A DNA stretch of 64,000 nucleotides from Carya illinoinensis. Taxonomy: Eukaryota; Streptophyta; Magnoliopsida; Fagales; Juglandaceae. Shown piece by piece: positions 45,374 through 55,990 of this stretch. The stretch lies in NCBI RefSeq assembly GCF_018687715.1, contig NC_056753.1, positions 14,565,001 to 14,629,000 of the forward strand, read 5' to 3'. Each line of letters opens with the position of its first letter. The first letter of the stretch is position 1. The notes below the pieces were generated by a model. The model ran no database searches and had not been told where the DNA came from. It saw only the letters and a list, made by a program, of their open reading frames with translations. A program made the position numbers and the translations under genes.

Positions 45374-46124
45374 GGAAGTTTTTAAGGATGACTTGACTGT
45401 TTTTGGATCTTCTTTTAATGCATGCTTATTGAATTTAAAGAGAGTGTTAACTCGTTGTGAGGAGAAGGAATTGGTTTTGAATTGGAAAAAATAACATTTT
45501 ATGGTACCTTCAGGTATTGTCTTAGGGCATATTAATTCTTCTAGGGGATAGAGGTTGATCAATCTAAAATTGAATTAATCTCTAAGTTGCCTACACCTAG
45601 TAAAGGATGTGAGATCCTTTCTTGGTCATGCAGGCTTTTATAGGAGATTCATGCAGAATCTTTCCACCATATATAGACCACTATGTGACCTCCTAGCTAA
45701 AGATACCCCATTTGAGTGGACACAAGCTTGTCAAGAGGCCTTTAAAATGCTAGTTGGCAAGCTTACCTCAACACCCATAATGCAGCCACCTAATTGGACT
45801 TTACCTTTTGAGATCATGTGTGATGCTAGTGATTTTGATGTAGGTGTTGTTCTTAGACAACGAAGGGAGGGGAAGCCTTTTGTCATTTATGCTAGTAGAA
45901 CTCTAATAGTGCTCAGATGAATTACTCCACCACTAAAAAAGAGTTACTAGCTGTAGTGTTTGCTTTGGATAAGTTTCGTGCCTACTTGATTGGTTCTCCT
46001 ATTATTATTTCCACAGATCATGTAGCCCTTAAGTACTTTCTTACAAAGAAGGATGCTAAAGGGCGACTAATACAGTGGATTTTACTTTTGCAAGAATTTG
46101 ACATCACCATCAAATACAAGAAAG
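45374..46124 (+). pseudogene. pol: Athila-type RT C-terminal half and RNase H (T3)
   Basis: Resumes RT after B2. The catalytic box reads FKDD (GTTTTTAAGGATGAC at 45377-45391) where FMDD would be expected, so the Met position has become Lys. Next are LTVFGSSFNACLLNLKRVL and VLNWKK, then a damaged stretch, then a clean frame SFLGHAGFYRRFMQNLS (45612 on) with FEIMCDASDFDVGVVLRQRR, the RNase H start. A frame change leads to NYSTTKKELLAVVFALDKFR and IISTDHVALKYFLTKKDA, then QEFDITIKYKKG. LTR P2 interrupts at 46125, and the coding resumes at 48448 with VDNVVANHL. Confidence 0.9.
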
Positions 46125-46675
46125 GTGTAACGTCTGTCCTTGTGGTGGATCCTTTAGAAAATGATTTTATGAAAAGAGACAGGAATTACCATTCGTTTTA
46201 AAACTTCTTTTCCTTCCATGCTAGGATACAAAATACTCCATGTTTATCAATAAAACGTGTTTCTTAATTTAAAATGTTACAACGGAAAACATTAAATTTT
46301 ATAATTGAAGTCTCTCATGCAAAATGTTATGCCTGGGTTTCCATGCTCTTCTCTTTGGGTCGTATCCATTCTAATGCGTCGTGCTCATCTTGTCCCTGGG
46401 AGGGCACACAAAAAAACTAAAATGAGTCAATGACTCGTAAGCATTACATCATACAGTTAAAATATAACAATATAGGTTTTTAGTCATGCATTCATCATTC
46501 CTTACATATCATACATAGAGACATTCATTCGTTGAAAACGCATTCGTTGAAAACGTTATAAGGTGGGGTTTTTTCTTTAAAAAGGGTTTTCTTTCATAAA
46601 ATAGTTCACCACGCTTCGCTGCCTTCATTTCTTAAAGAGTCTTAGCATACATACATTCTTTCTTAACATGCATAT

Positions 46676-47478
46676 TAATGGGCCCCAATGCGGACCAAGT
46701 CTTAAGGATCAATTACAAGATCAAGAGCCAAGAAGATCAAGAAAGCAATGCAAGGATTGGTGCAATCCAATTGGGATGAAACTATCAAGAGCCCAACACT
46801 CAAAATGGGCTTGAAAGAAGGAGAACCAATTTTGATCCACTTGATTCAAGTTTTGGAAGACATAAATTAGAGATAGGGCCTGTTGTTGTTAACACTTTCA
46901 ATTTTTTTAAATGATTTTTATTATTAGTTTAGAATTAGTGGGATTGAGGATGCTTAGCCTACATATGTCTTATTTCTTATGAATTGGGATTTTTGGAAAG
47001 GCCTTGTATTTTGGCCAAGAGCTTATTTGGAAAGTTATTATATTATTTGAACTAGGGTTTTAGAAGTTACTGTAGTGCGGCACTGTTCATACTACAGTAC
47101 GCGGCATTATTCATGCTATAGTACCCACGATACTATTCACTTGGAGTTTTTAGGGATTGTTTATTTAAACTTGTAGCCTCATTTAAGGAGGTCAGAAAAT
47201 ATTGTATTTTCATTGTGAGTAGAGTTATCTCCTCTTGTTCTTCTTGAACTTTTGAACTTATCAAAGATAAATCACAACTTTTGTGGCGTTCCACCTTTGT
47301 AATCTGAGTTCTTGAGACGGGTTCTTCAATGGATCTAGATTTTAATATAATCTATATTCTTGAAATGAGTTCTCAACAAGTTTAGATTCTCCATCCATTG
47401 ACTTGATTTGGCTTTCTTGGGTTAGTTTTTCAAATTGATTGTGGGTTCAAGGGATTCCAATTCTGCAGGTTCACATCA
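46676..47478 (+). mobile_element. B-family 5' LTR inside P2
   Basis: 803 bp, from TAATGGGCCCC (usual TGATGG with one change) to GGTTCACATCA. Collinear with the solo LTR at 11791. A primer site follows, so this is the left LTR of an element whose rest is gone. Confidence 0.9.
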
Positions 47479-47480
47479 TT

Positions 47481-47493
47481 TGGTATTCAGAGC
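47481..47493 (+). promoter_or_regulatory. Primer binding site, tRNA-iMet type (B in P2)
   Basis: TGGTATTCAGAGC, two bases after the LTR end. It has one extra T relative to TGGTATCAGAGC. Confidence 0.85.
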
Positions 47494-47970
47494 TCGGTTT
47501 CCAATCAGGTCTGATTCTATCTTTGAATTATTGCATCTTTAAATTTAATTCTTGGGTTTCATTGTTCTAGGGTTAAAAAAAAGTGAGGAAATTCATTTTT
47601 CCTAAGGCAGCTAAATTACTCTATCATTTGGGTTTCGTGTTCATCATCATAGGATGGCTAAATTCCTTGTTTAAGGGCTGCCAAAATTTACACCATCTAG
47701 GCTTTGAAATTTCTAGGGTTTCTTGCATCTCTAGGTTTGTCAATTGTTTGGAGTGTCGTTTCATTGATTCTCTTATATTCCTGTCAAATTCGTGTGTTTG
47801 AATTCAATTGTTTGATTTTCACAATTGAATCAATTGTTTTTTATTGAATTAGTGAAAAAAAAAAGGAAGAGAAAAAGAAAATAAAAGATAAGAAATGAAA
47901 AGAAAAGAAATAAAAAGAAAAGAAAAGAAAGGAAAAGAAAAATTCAAGAGAGAGAGAGAGAGAGAGAGAA
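47494..47970 (+). other. B leader remnant with GAAAA and GA repeats
   Basis: Non-coding leader matching 3260-3777 of element C in inverse orientation. It ends in a GAAAA-rich run (47850-47940) and a (GA)n microsatellite (47947-47969). P2 sequence resumes right after, so the B element was cut at this simple repeat. Confidence 0.75.
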
Positions 47971-48447
47971 TGCGTAAACATTTATTTAATTTAAAATACT
48001 GAGAGGAATTAAGATAGAATATTATTTTATAAATCAAAATTCATAAAATAATATTCCTTCATCATTGATTAAAATGATAAAGTCTTGTTAATCACTAGAA
48101 GAGAATAAAACCGTTTAAATTAATTTAGAGTTTTCAACATATTTTAAATATCGTAATATTTTTAAATAACTGAAATCATTTGAATTAATTAATTTTTCAC
48201 AATTATAATATTTTTGGAGCTCTTCAAAAATATTATAATTGTATTATTTAAAATCAAGCTTAGTCTAATAACATTGGAAATATCCTATATAAATATTTTT
48301 AGGACATTTAACATATTCATAAACTTTAAAATATTGGACTTGCTTTAAAAATCTGCTTGGTATCTTTAAAAACAAGCTATTGAGGTTTGACATGCAGAAC
48401 GAGGCTCGTAATTATAAAAGAAAGAATGAGTGGGTTGTTACAAAAGG

Positions 48448-48915
48448 AGTGGACAACGTAGTGGCTAACCATCTCTAGATGCTCAAATTTGAGGACACCT
48501 TTGAGCACCCACCAATCAGGGATGATTTTCCCGATGAGCATTTACTTTATATTATTTCTCTACCATGGTTTGCTCATATTGTAAATTATTTGGCTGCAAG
48601 TGAGATAGCAGTGGATTGGAATGCTCAGGACAAGAGGAAGTTCATGACTGATGTACGTAATTTCTATTGGGATGACCATTTTCTTTTCAAATACTGCTCT
48701 GACCAAATTTTAAGGCGTTGCATTCCTGATGAAGAGATTGCTAGCATCTTGGAATTTTGTCACTCCCAAGCTTGTGGGGGCAACTTTTCAATGAAGAAAA
48801 TCGCTACAAAAATTTTGCAGTGTGAACTTTATGGGCCCAACTTGTTTAAGGATGCAAACATCTATTGTTGCTCATGTAAAAAGTGTCAAAAGTTAAGAGT
48901 TATGTCCCATCTTAA
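48448..48915 (+). pseudogene. pol: Athila-type integrase N-terminal domain (T3)
   Basis: After VDNVVANHL (end of RNase H), the frame at 48479-48937 gives FPDEHLLYIISLPWFAHIVN and YWDDHFLFKYCSDQILRRC, then the zinc-binding domain CHSQACGGNFSMKKIATK and CCSCKKCQK. The second zinc-binding His appears to be Asn (GGNF where GGHF is usual). After VMSHLN the reading jumps at about 48912 into the integrase tail (GGTCGGATCTTTAAAGTAAAT, as at 40060 in T2), so the catalytic core is deleted. This deletion has a different left edge from the one in T2. Confidence 0.88.
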
Positions 48916-50550
48916 TATGGTCGGATCTTTAAAGTAAATAGTCAATGCATTAAAGTATTAATTGATAAGTAAGTTTCAGAAGTAGAAGACATTCCACTTG
49001 TAGATCCGATCTATCAACCTTGACCACACCAAGCATGTATATTTTTCTTTATTTGTTTTGTTTTTTTTTATCTTATTTTCTTTCTTTTCCTTTTTGTTTA
49101 CTGCTTTTTTTTTTTTTTTTGCAGATTAGTTTCATTTTGTTATTTCAGGTTACTATGTTTGGTGCTTAGTAGCTACCCACGTCACTCATCATGTGTATTC
49201 TACCATTTTTAACTACTTTTCTATTCAATTTTGAGTTTTAAACATTGAGGACAAAGTTTCATTTAAGTTGGGGGTGGTGGTGCAAATTAAGTATGTAAAA
49301 TGCTTGTTGGAACTCTGTGGCATATTTTCATGCGTCAATTTTTTTAAAAAAAATTTGCATCACACGTGCATCCTTGTCACATGTGTACTCATTCTCATTC
49401 AGTCATCTTCGTGAATTCACCAAACCCACCATAATCATTTTTTGCTGAAGTATTCACATAACCCCTAATGCACTCATCCAAGCTTTGTGGTAAGATGGTG
49501 GTTTGACACATGTAGCTAGAGAACTCTTTTGCTTAAGTATTCATGTGAGTTTTGGAGAGGATTGAGAGCCTACAAATGGAGTAAATTGTGATAAACATTC
49601 ATTAATCTATTGAATTGGACACTCTCCATCATAGACCCCTAGTAGCTAACTTTGAGCCAATAAATACATGTAAGTTTTTCTTTTCATATGCCCACATCAT
49701 CCATGCATCTCCACATTGGAGTATAGCCTATATACTGATTTTTCTACCCTTCTTACTTCCAAGTGTATAATAGGTGTGAAATTTGCATTTTCTTTCTTTT
49801 GTGTTGGGTTCTCGAAAAAAAAAAAGTCAAGATTGGGTAGAAATGGCAAGAATACCAAAGTGGCTTGTGTTTGTTCATCAAATTGTTGAAAAAAAAAAAA
49901 AGAGAAGAGGAAGAAGAAGGAAAAGCATTATTATTCAATGATCTAAAAATTAGAGAGTACATCAAGTGAGTAGTGTGGTCTATTTTAGATATTTAATAAG
50001 ATTCCCTTTGTATGTACTTGGAAGTTTTTGAATCCTTTTCATCCCTTTTTTTTCATATAGCCCCGAACCCAAGCCACGTTATAACCTTTTGTGTTGACCG
50101 TCCTAATCCTAAGTAAGCTTTTGGAAAGAGTAGTGGAAGTCTCATTTGTTAGTGTTCCTAGCATAAGATCAATGTTTGCTTGTTGCTTGTACATAATTGC
50201 CTAATTTCCTATGAGAGTGTGTGTACACCCATTGTCAACTCCATAGAGAGAATCCTCACACGAAACACTTTTATACCCATGAGTTATGGAGTTGAACCTT
50301 TCACTTGAGATGTTCTTGATGTTGCATGTGTCAGAGATTTTGGTTAGATGGATATAGTTTGGAATACACACTCACTCTATGGATTGCTATAGGTGGATTG
50401 CTTGTGATAGGATTATTGAACTCCTAAGATTGCTTTGATATGTGAATCTGGAAAGTATGACTTTGTGGCCTTTGTGTGTGATTTTCTTTGGTCTTTTTCA
50501 TTGTTTTAGCATGAAAATTGTTAGGGACTAGCAATAAGCTAGCTGGGGGG
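48916..50550 (+). other. Integrase tail and 3' untranslated region of T3
   Basis: The first 100 bp are the integrase tail in a broken frame. The rest is collinear with 40165-41889: TGACCACACCA, ACATTGAGGACAAAGTTTCA and a GAAGAAGAAGGAAAAGC run near 49910. It ends in AGCTGGGGGG (50541-50550), the polypurine tract. No gene is present. Confidence 0.85.
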
Positions 50551-50552
50551 TG

Positions 50553-51734
50553 TGATAAGTGCACGAAAGTGTACTCTAAACATTGCTTTTGCGAGTTTAA
50601 TTGCTAGATTATATGTGTTATTTAGGCATTTTGAATATTTTTTTTCCAATTTAAACTTTAATTTCATAATGCAAGTTTTGATTCAGTGTCTAATGATTTT
50701 ATTGCAGGAATAAATTTAAAATTGATTAAGCTGAAGTCTGGCTAATAAGGAAAAACAGAATAACCAAAGGAGAATTTCATACATCCAAAGTCAAAGAAAT
50801 TCGAGTCATAAACAATGAAGCAAAGAGCAATTAATGAAAAAATATTTGGAATTCACAACCTCTCTGAGTATCTAAATAACCATTTTCTAATTCGGCCATT
50901 TATTAAGCGAAAAAGGGCCGCAATCTGCACATGGAAATCTGGAGTATTACCTATCCGAGTTTGCACGCGATTTTCTTTCCATATTGGAGATAGCTCGTGA
51001 AAGGGGAGGAAAATAGAGAGCCAAGGGGAGAAAAGCAGGATCCCTTTTGGTTTTGGGGGAAAGGATGCTAGGGTTTGGAAAAACTCAATTTCCAGAAAAA
51101 TAATTCTTCTTCTTTTGAATGGGGAGCTAATTCCAATTCTATCAGATTCATGTAATAAACTTTCTTGTTGATACAATTCTTGTTCATTATCTCTTATTAG
51201 TCTTCTTTGTATTTGGATAATTTTACAACCAATGCTTTTCATAGATTCAATCATGCTTTCTCCATGGGATTGTTGAGATGTTTATGATCTGGTTGTCTAT
51301 ATTGCAGTATTGCTATTAAGCATATTATCGTCTTTGAATCTAAGTCTAATAGGATAGCAATTCGTGCTTTCAAAAGAAGAGTGGTTTCAAGAATTACATT
51401 TGAACAAATTGGTTCTAAAGATATATTTTCCAATTAGAGAGTCTGGTGCTATGATCTCTAATTGAGTATCCAATGAATCTGATATGGATAGAATTATCAA
51501 GTTCAAGTAAGAGATTCTCGATGCCTCATTGCTATTCATTATGGTCAAACATTTTCATTATCACATTTTGGCTCTTCAGTTTATTTCTTTTCAGAAAGGA
51601 TTTGTCTTACATTGCTACTTTGATTTTTTGTTTTCTTAAATTTTTAGTTTCTTTTAGTGTTTCTACCATCTCTGTATGGAATCGACACTCCAAAATTGTG
51701 CTACAATTATCGCGTTATTTTTTGGGCGTAATCA
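50553..51734 (+). mobile_element. 3' LTR of composite T
   Basis: 1182 bp starting TGATAAGTGCACG directly after the polypurine tract and TG, ending GGGCGTAATCA. The TCACC duplication follows, and then Q resumes with CTTAATCCGCTACG. Confidence 0.9.
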
Positions 51735-51739
51735 TCACC

Positions 51740-51890
51740 CTTAATCCGCTACGAATATTGCATTCTGTTAGGTGCGCTTAAATGATGTATTGCATGTTAA
51801 CTATCATGTAAAAGGGTATGTAACCTTATATTACTTTACACGACGCTCTAAGTCTCCATTTCATCCCAAGCGGAGGTTGGGAGCATCACA
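51740..51890 (+). mobile_element. Q LTR, 3' terminal segment
   Basis: This is the end of Q after T. It resembles the R terminus (ACGAATATTGCATTCTGTTAGG) and closes with GGGAGCATCACA. GTTGT follows. Confidence 0.82.
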
Positions 51891-52748
51891 GTTGTCATTC
51901 AAAACCATGCCCAAAACCAAGCATAGCACACAGTTTTGTGCCCTGCTTCTATTGTGTGATGGGGAGGTGGTGAAGTGGCTTTTTGACTTTCCCATCAACC
52001 ACTCTTTGGGGCTGACATGGGCAATGGAAGTACACTCAGGACATTGGCGAAAATTCTCCAAGAAGTCATGCATGGGTGGTACAATTCGATTGGCCTAAAC
52101 AGATTAGGCCTCATTTGGGGTTTGGCTTAGGTGGCATGATCACAAAGCTTATTTTTTCCTTCCTTTCCTTCACATTTCTATCTCATGGTTCAGCTTGGTG
52201 CCAAGTGTCCTATATTATTCATCAAGTATGGGTAAGATCTTGCCAAGTGTCTAAATGAAACTTCTCTAGACCGATTTGTACATTCCACATTGTGATCTAA
52301 AAACGACTGGACTGAGTTTCACATGGCACTAACATAGGAGTTACCATTCACTATGAAAATTGTGAAAATAACTTTGCACTATAAAATCCTAAATCCTACA
52401 AAACTAGGAGTGTACATTGTTTCAAGAATTTCAACTCCTAAGTGCCTTAAACAAATAAAAATAAGTTTTAGAACCGCTATTGTTTAGAAAATGAAAATCG
52501 TTTTATTGCGACATAAAATCCTAAATATTCATCTGAAACTAATTGTGCAAACCGTTTCTCATTCTCAAATCCATAAATACTTTAAATAAATAAAATTGCA
52601 TTTTTGATACCTAAGTAGCCCAAAAACTAACTATGCTGACAAATTCAATCCTATGTGATTGCTCAATTCACAGGACCTTTATGAGGTTTTCATAACATTC
52701 CTAAAACCTAAAGAAATTCATCCACTAAATTTCTCGTGGGCAATTACA
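51891..52748 (-). mobile_element. R-family LTR R3, right segment
   Basis: Resumes R3 after Q. Blocks such as CACTATAAAATCCTAAAT and the terminal AATTTCTCGTGGGCAATTACA match R1 at 9810-10192. It ends at 52748 in ATTACA, the 5' terminus of the LTR in minus sense. No matching duplication was found with the left side. Confidence 0.8.
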
Positions 52749-53066
52749 TGTCTAAACTGTTGATGCATTTTCTTATGTGACCTACGATATGATTGAATGG
52801 CCCACAGTGATGGTTGGGCATTGGTATGGTGCTCGAGTGCTCTTCAATGAAATAAACAGTCAATAAAACATATAAGTTGTAAATAAAGAGAGAGACAGAG
52901 ATTTACATGATTCAGCATAAAAGCCTACGTCCAAGGGTCGATTGGGGATGAAATCCACTATATTTGGTGATTTTACAGTTTGTTATGGTTTCACATAGCT
53001 CTCAATGCAAAGAAGGAAATAGGATTGGGGGAGGTTGAAGATGTCGTTCCTGTAGAATTCTGAAGG
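52749..53066. other. Spacer between R3 and R6
   Basis: 318 bp without coding sequence. It contains AAAGAGAGAGACAGAGATTTACATG and CCTACGTCCAAGGG, phrases reminiscent of plant LTR or leader sequence. It may belong to the Tat element that hosts R3. Confidence 0.35.
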
Positions 53067-55385
53067 TGTAACAACCTGCCAGAAATTCAACAGAGAAATT
53101 TCTTTAGGCTTTAGGATCCTTGTGAAAACCTTAAAAGTTTTCACTAATTGACCAATCAAGTATATTTTAGTTTGTCAGCATGGTCAAAATTACCACTCAT
53201 TATGGTTCCAGAAACGCAAATTTATGGCTCAAAGGTACCTATAAGTGTTAGATTTTCTAGCTTACTTTGCTTTACTTTTTAAAGTTGTTGTAAGTATTTT
53301 CTCACAAAGTACTCTTCATAAAATTTGTTCATATTAGAGTTAGTTTCTACTTGTATGTTTGTATTAATGTTCGAGGTGATTTGATGCATCAAAAGTTGGT
53401 TTATTCATAGAGAGATCATTCTAAGCCATAATCTGGATAGTGTGTGATATTTTGATATTTTGACCAAGTTATTGGCAAGATATTGGTCTGATTGTTTAAT
53501 GGAGTATAGTTAATATATTAATATATAAGTTTGATGAAGATTCATTGCATGTTATAAGCTTTTGACGAGAGTTTTACGTAGATAAAAAAATTTAAAAATT
53601 GGAAGGTTGAAAATAGATTCAGTTTTGACTAAGCTTGTGAAAACATGCTCCAATGGCTTTAATATTTATATATGATGTTCCTAAGACTTTGATTTATATT
53701 TTAGAATGTTATTTTAAGGATTTATGATCTTGGTTTTAGAGATATGATTTTTTATACATGAAATGATTTAAATAGGTCATGTATTTAAGGCTTACGGCTA
53801 GATTGATGTTTTGATGTAAATTTGGCCATGTGATCTTGAATTTGATTCTATTATCTATTCTAGAACTTTATTTTTAACATATAATTTTGTTGATTTGTGA
53901 TTTATTTCATGAAATATTTTAGATCAAATGGTATGATCAAAACTAAGACATATAGGAATCAGTTTTGGTGAAAGTGTTAAGGCCGAATGCTTTAAGAAGG
54001 ATTTTTGTGGCTTTGGCTTGATGATTCAAAGCATGATAGTTTTTAGGAGTGTGATATTGACCTTTCGAGTTCTTGGAGTTGTTTTGAAAATAGATAAAAC
54101 CTTGATCATCAAGGGTTGTGCTTAAAGGTAAATACTTGAACTTTTCTATTGACGGAAATTGTGGCTTACGTGATGAAAGTTTTGTTGGTTGTTTTAGTAT
54201 GTTATTTGAGCATAGGATATGATTTTTATATGTTGTAATAATTCAGTTTAAGCATGAGAAATGAGGTTTGATAGAATTTCAACAAAAGTCAAGAGATTTG
54301 GCCTAGGCATGTTTGACATAGTTGTGATGTGTTTTAAATTTTTCTAATTAGATATTTGAATTTAGGATAAAATTTACGTGAGAAATGTAAATTTTGATGA
54401 GTTTTGGAGTTAGGAGGTAAAATCCTTAAGTTACGGATAAAATGGTCAGCTTTTCACATGTAGAGGGGCAAAATGGTCATTTTACTCTAAGTCAGTATTT
54501 TTATATTTCTAAACTGTTAGTGAGAAGTTTTTTATGTTTAGAAAAATCTCCTTATAGTTTCTTGTATTTCACACATTTCAATTGTCACGTGAGAATTACT
54601 GTAAGTTAGTTTCTAACTTACTGTCGGGATATTGTTTATGTGTGTTGGTAAGAGAACGGTTGTTCATATTCTTATGTTCTTATATATTATCATAATATGC
54701 CATGCCACTACAATGTTTATCTATTACACATTTTATTATGAGACAAAATATTTATTTGTTACACGTTTTATCATGTCACAAAATATTTATTATCTGTTAC
54801 ACATTTTATCATGTCATGAAATGATAATCTATTGCACATTTTAGTATGTCATTAAACTTTTATCTATTACACGTTATGCCATGTCACAAAATATTTGTCT
54901 GTTTCATGTTATGCCATGTCATTCATCTCACGTACATGTCACGTTACATTACATTAGGTCATCTATCCTTTTGTTTCAAGTCACATCATGTCTCGAGTAC
55001 CGAGTGTGTCTCGAAAATAGTTTTTCCATATCCAGTCAAGTCTATTTAGAGTTATCACAATCCTAAGTGCTAGAATAGGGTAATTTCCTAGTGGAACTCC
55101 TTTATTTAGGCTAGAGTATCTAAACTAGTGTGAAATTATTTGGGTTGACTAGGTAAAGATCAACAAGCTTCGAAATGGGTCTAATTAACTGGTCAGCAAA
55201 GTGAAGTTAGACACTAACGCCAATGGTGCCTCTCACACTTTTATTTTCATGTTATACGTACTCGTGTTAGTGCAGATACCTGTCACGGGATACGTACATT
55301 ACATTTTTTATAACAGGTGCAAATACCTGTGAACTGATATATATAAATATATATATATATATATGTAAACGCACTTATAGCTAGT
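53067..55385 (+). mobile_element. R-family LTR R6
   Basis: Starts TGTAACAACCTGCCAGAAATTC and is collinear with R5 and with R1 in reverse. It includes the GTTACACATTTTATCATGTCA repeat array (54700-54930). The block CCTAAGTGCTAGAATAGGG (55062) corresponds to R1 around 7240-7258 in reverse. After AGGTGCAAATACCTG it ends in an AT microsatellite (55338-55366). The usual GGCGTCACA end is missing, so the right limit is approximate and the copy is truncated or a variant. Confidence 0.7.
55338..55366. repeat. AT microsatellite
   Basis: A run of TA dinucleotides, broken by one AA, next to the presumed R6 end. Confidence 0.85.
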
Positions 55386-55393
55386 GTAGATTA

Positions 55394-55585
55394 TTGGTGA
55401 TAAGTTTCCAAAGGGCTGGACCCCGTTCATATTATATCCACTGGGGACCACTATCTATCACCAGGGACCCACTGGGGACCACTTTCTCAAATGTTGCAGG
55501 CATTGTAATAGATGGCCATGCCGAGGCCATCCCTGCGAGCACTATAACTGATGACCCAAGATACACGTGGAGATTTGCTAGTTGA
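55394..55585 (+). other. Short unrecognised open frame
   Basis: 63 codons. The residues around TTFSNVAGIVIDGHAEAIPA look protein-like rather than low-complexity, and the frame runs into the palindrome. I recognise no family. It may be a fragment of the degraded element to its right or of a host gene. Confidence 0.25.
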
Positions 55586-55679
55586 TCCACTGGTTCTTTC
55601 CTGCGCTCACATGGAAGGAAGAAGATTTCTTCCTTCCATGTGAGCGCAGGAAAGAACCAGTGGATCAACTAGCAAATCT
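55571..55679. repeat. Perfect 53-bp inverted repeat with 3-base centre
   Basis: The left arm 55571-55623 (starts AGATTTGCTAGTTGATCC) and right arm 55627-55679 (ends GGATCAACTAGCAAATCT) are exact reverse complements around GAT. The flanks do not continue the symmetry. It is not low-complexity sequence and matches no TE terminus in the window. Confidence 0.97.
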
Positions 55680-55990
55680 TTGATTTTAACATGAACTTTA
55701 ATAATTGGATCTTTGATTTTCATTGAGGCTCTAGAAGAGCTCATAAAAACTACACATATTTGAAATATAAATCTGAAACCCTTGCAACTTCAAGGAGGAG
55801 ATGAATGAAATTATTAGATCTGAAATGTCATCTCTTAAATACAATTAGTATTTCAGATTCATATTACGGTTTTGTAAGAAGTGTGTATTATTAAAGGAGA
55901 AATAAAATGGAGCACACAGAACATCTACCAGAAGATAGAAACACAAATATGAATATTTGTGAAATATTATTTTATTATCTTGAAACAAAA

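Larger units (their letters stand above)
46125..48442 (-). mobile_element. LTR P2 with nested B piece
   Basis: Starts TGTAACGTCTGTCC and ends GGTTGTTACA, and matches both ends of P1. A perfect 5-bp duplication AAAGG flanks it (46120-46124 and 48443-48447). The RNase H reading frame continues across when P2 is skipped. The middle part present in P1 (about 29790-32720) is absent, and a B-family LTR and leader occupy its place. P2 is a solo LTR. Confidence 0.9.
33404..51734 (+). mobile_element. Athila-like Ty3/gypsy composite T
   Basis: The outer ends are a 5' LTR (33404-34620, start TAATGAGTGC) and a 3' LTR (50553-51734, start TGATAAGTGC), both ending GGGCGTAATCA. The 5-bp duplication TCACC flanks the whole block (33399-33403 and 51735-51739). 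Inside, in order, are: gag remnant T1, a partial LTR, a second primer site, gag and a protease-integrase fusion (T2), a polypurine tract, protease-RT-RNase H-integrase pieces (T3), and a second polypurine tract. This looks like a head-to-tail array with one original target, later deleted and invaded by B- and P-family pieces. Confidence 0.8.
25424..51890 (+). mobile_element. Long LTR Q with nested insertions
   Basis: Q starts TGTAACATCCCG and ends GGGAGCATCACA. It is flanked by a perfect 5-bp duplication GTTGT (25419-25423 and 51891-51895), and the flanks on both sides are R3. Its own sequence is 25424-29238, 33224-33403 and 51740-51890, about 4.1 kb. No gag or pol belongs to it, so it is read as a solo LTR. 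The last 150 bp resemble the R-family terminus (TACGAATATTGCATTCTGTTAGG), so Q and R are related. P1, T and a MITE lie inside it. Confidence 0.85.

Noticed and set aside
14960..52748. Target duplication for R3
   Set aside because: The right flank is TGTCT but the left terminus of R3 is not recognisable, so no pair can be claimed.
53067..55385. Target duplication for R6
   Set aside because: The left flank GAAGG has no partner near the presumed right end; the copy is probably truncated.
55594..55668. Palindrome as a bacterial-type terminator
   Set aside because: The genome is eukaryotic; the arms are far too long and no U-run logic applies.
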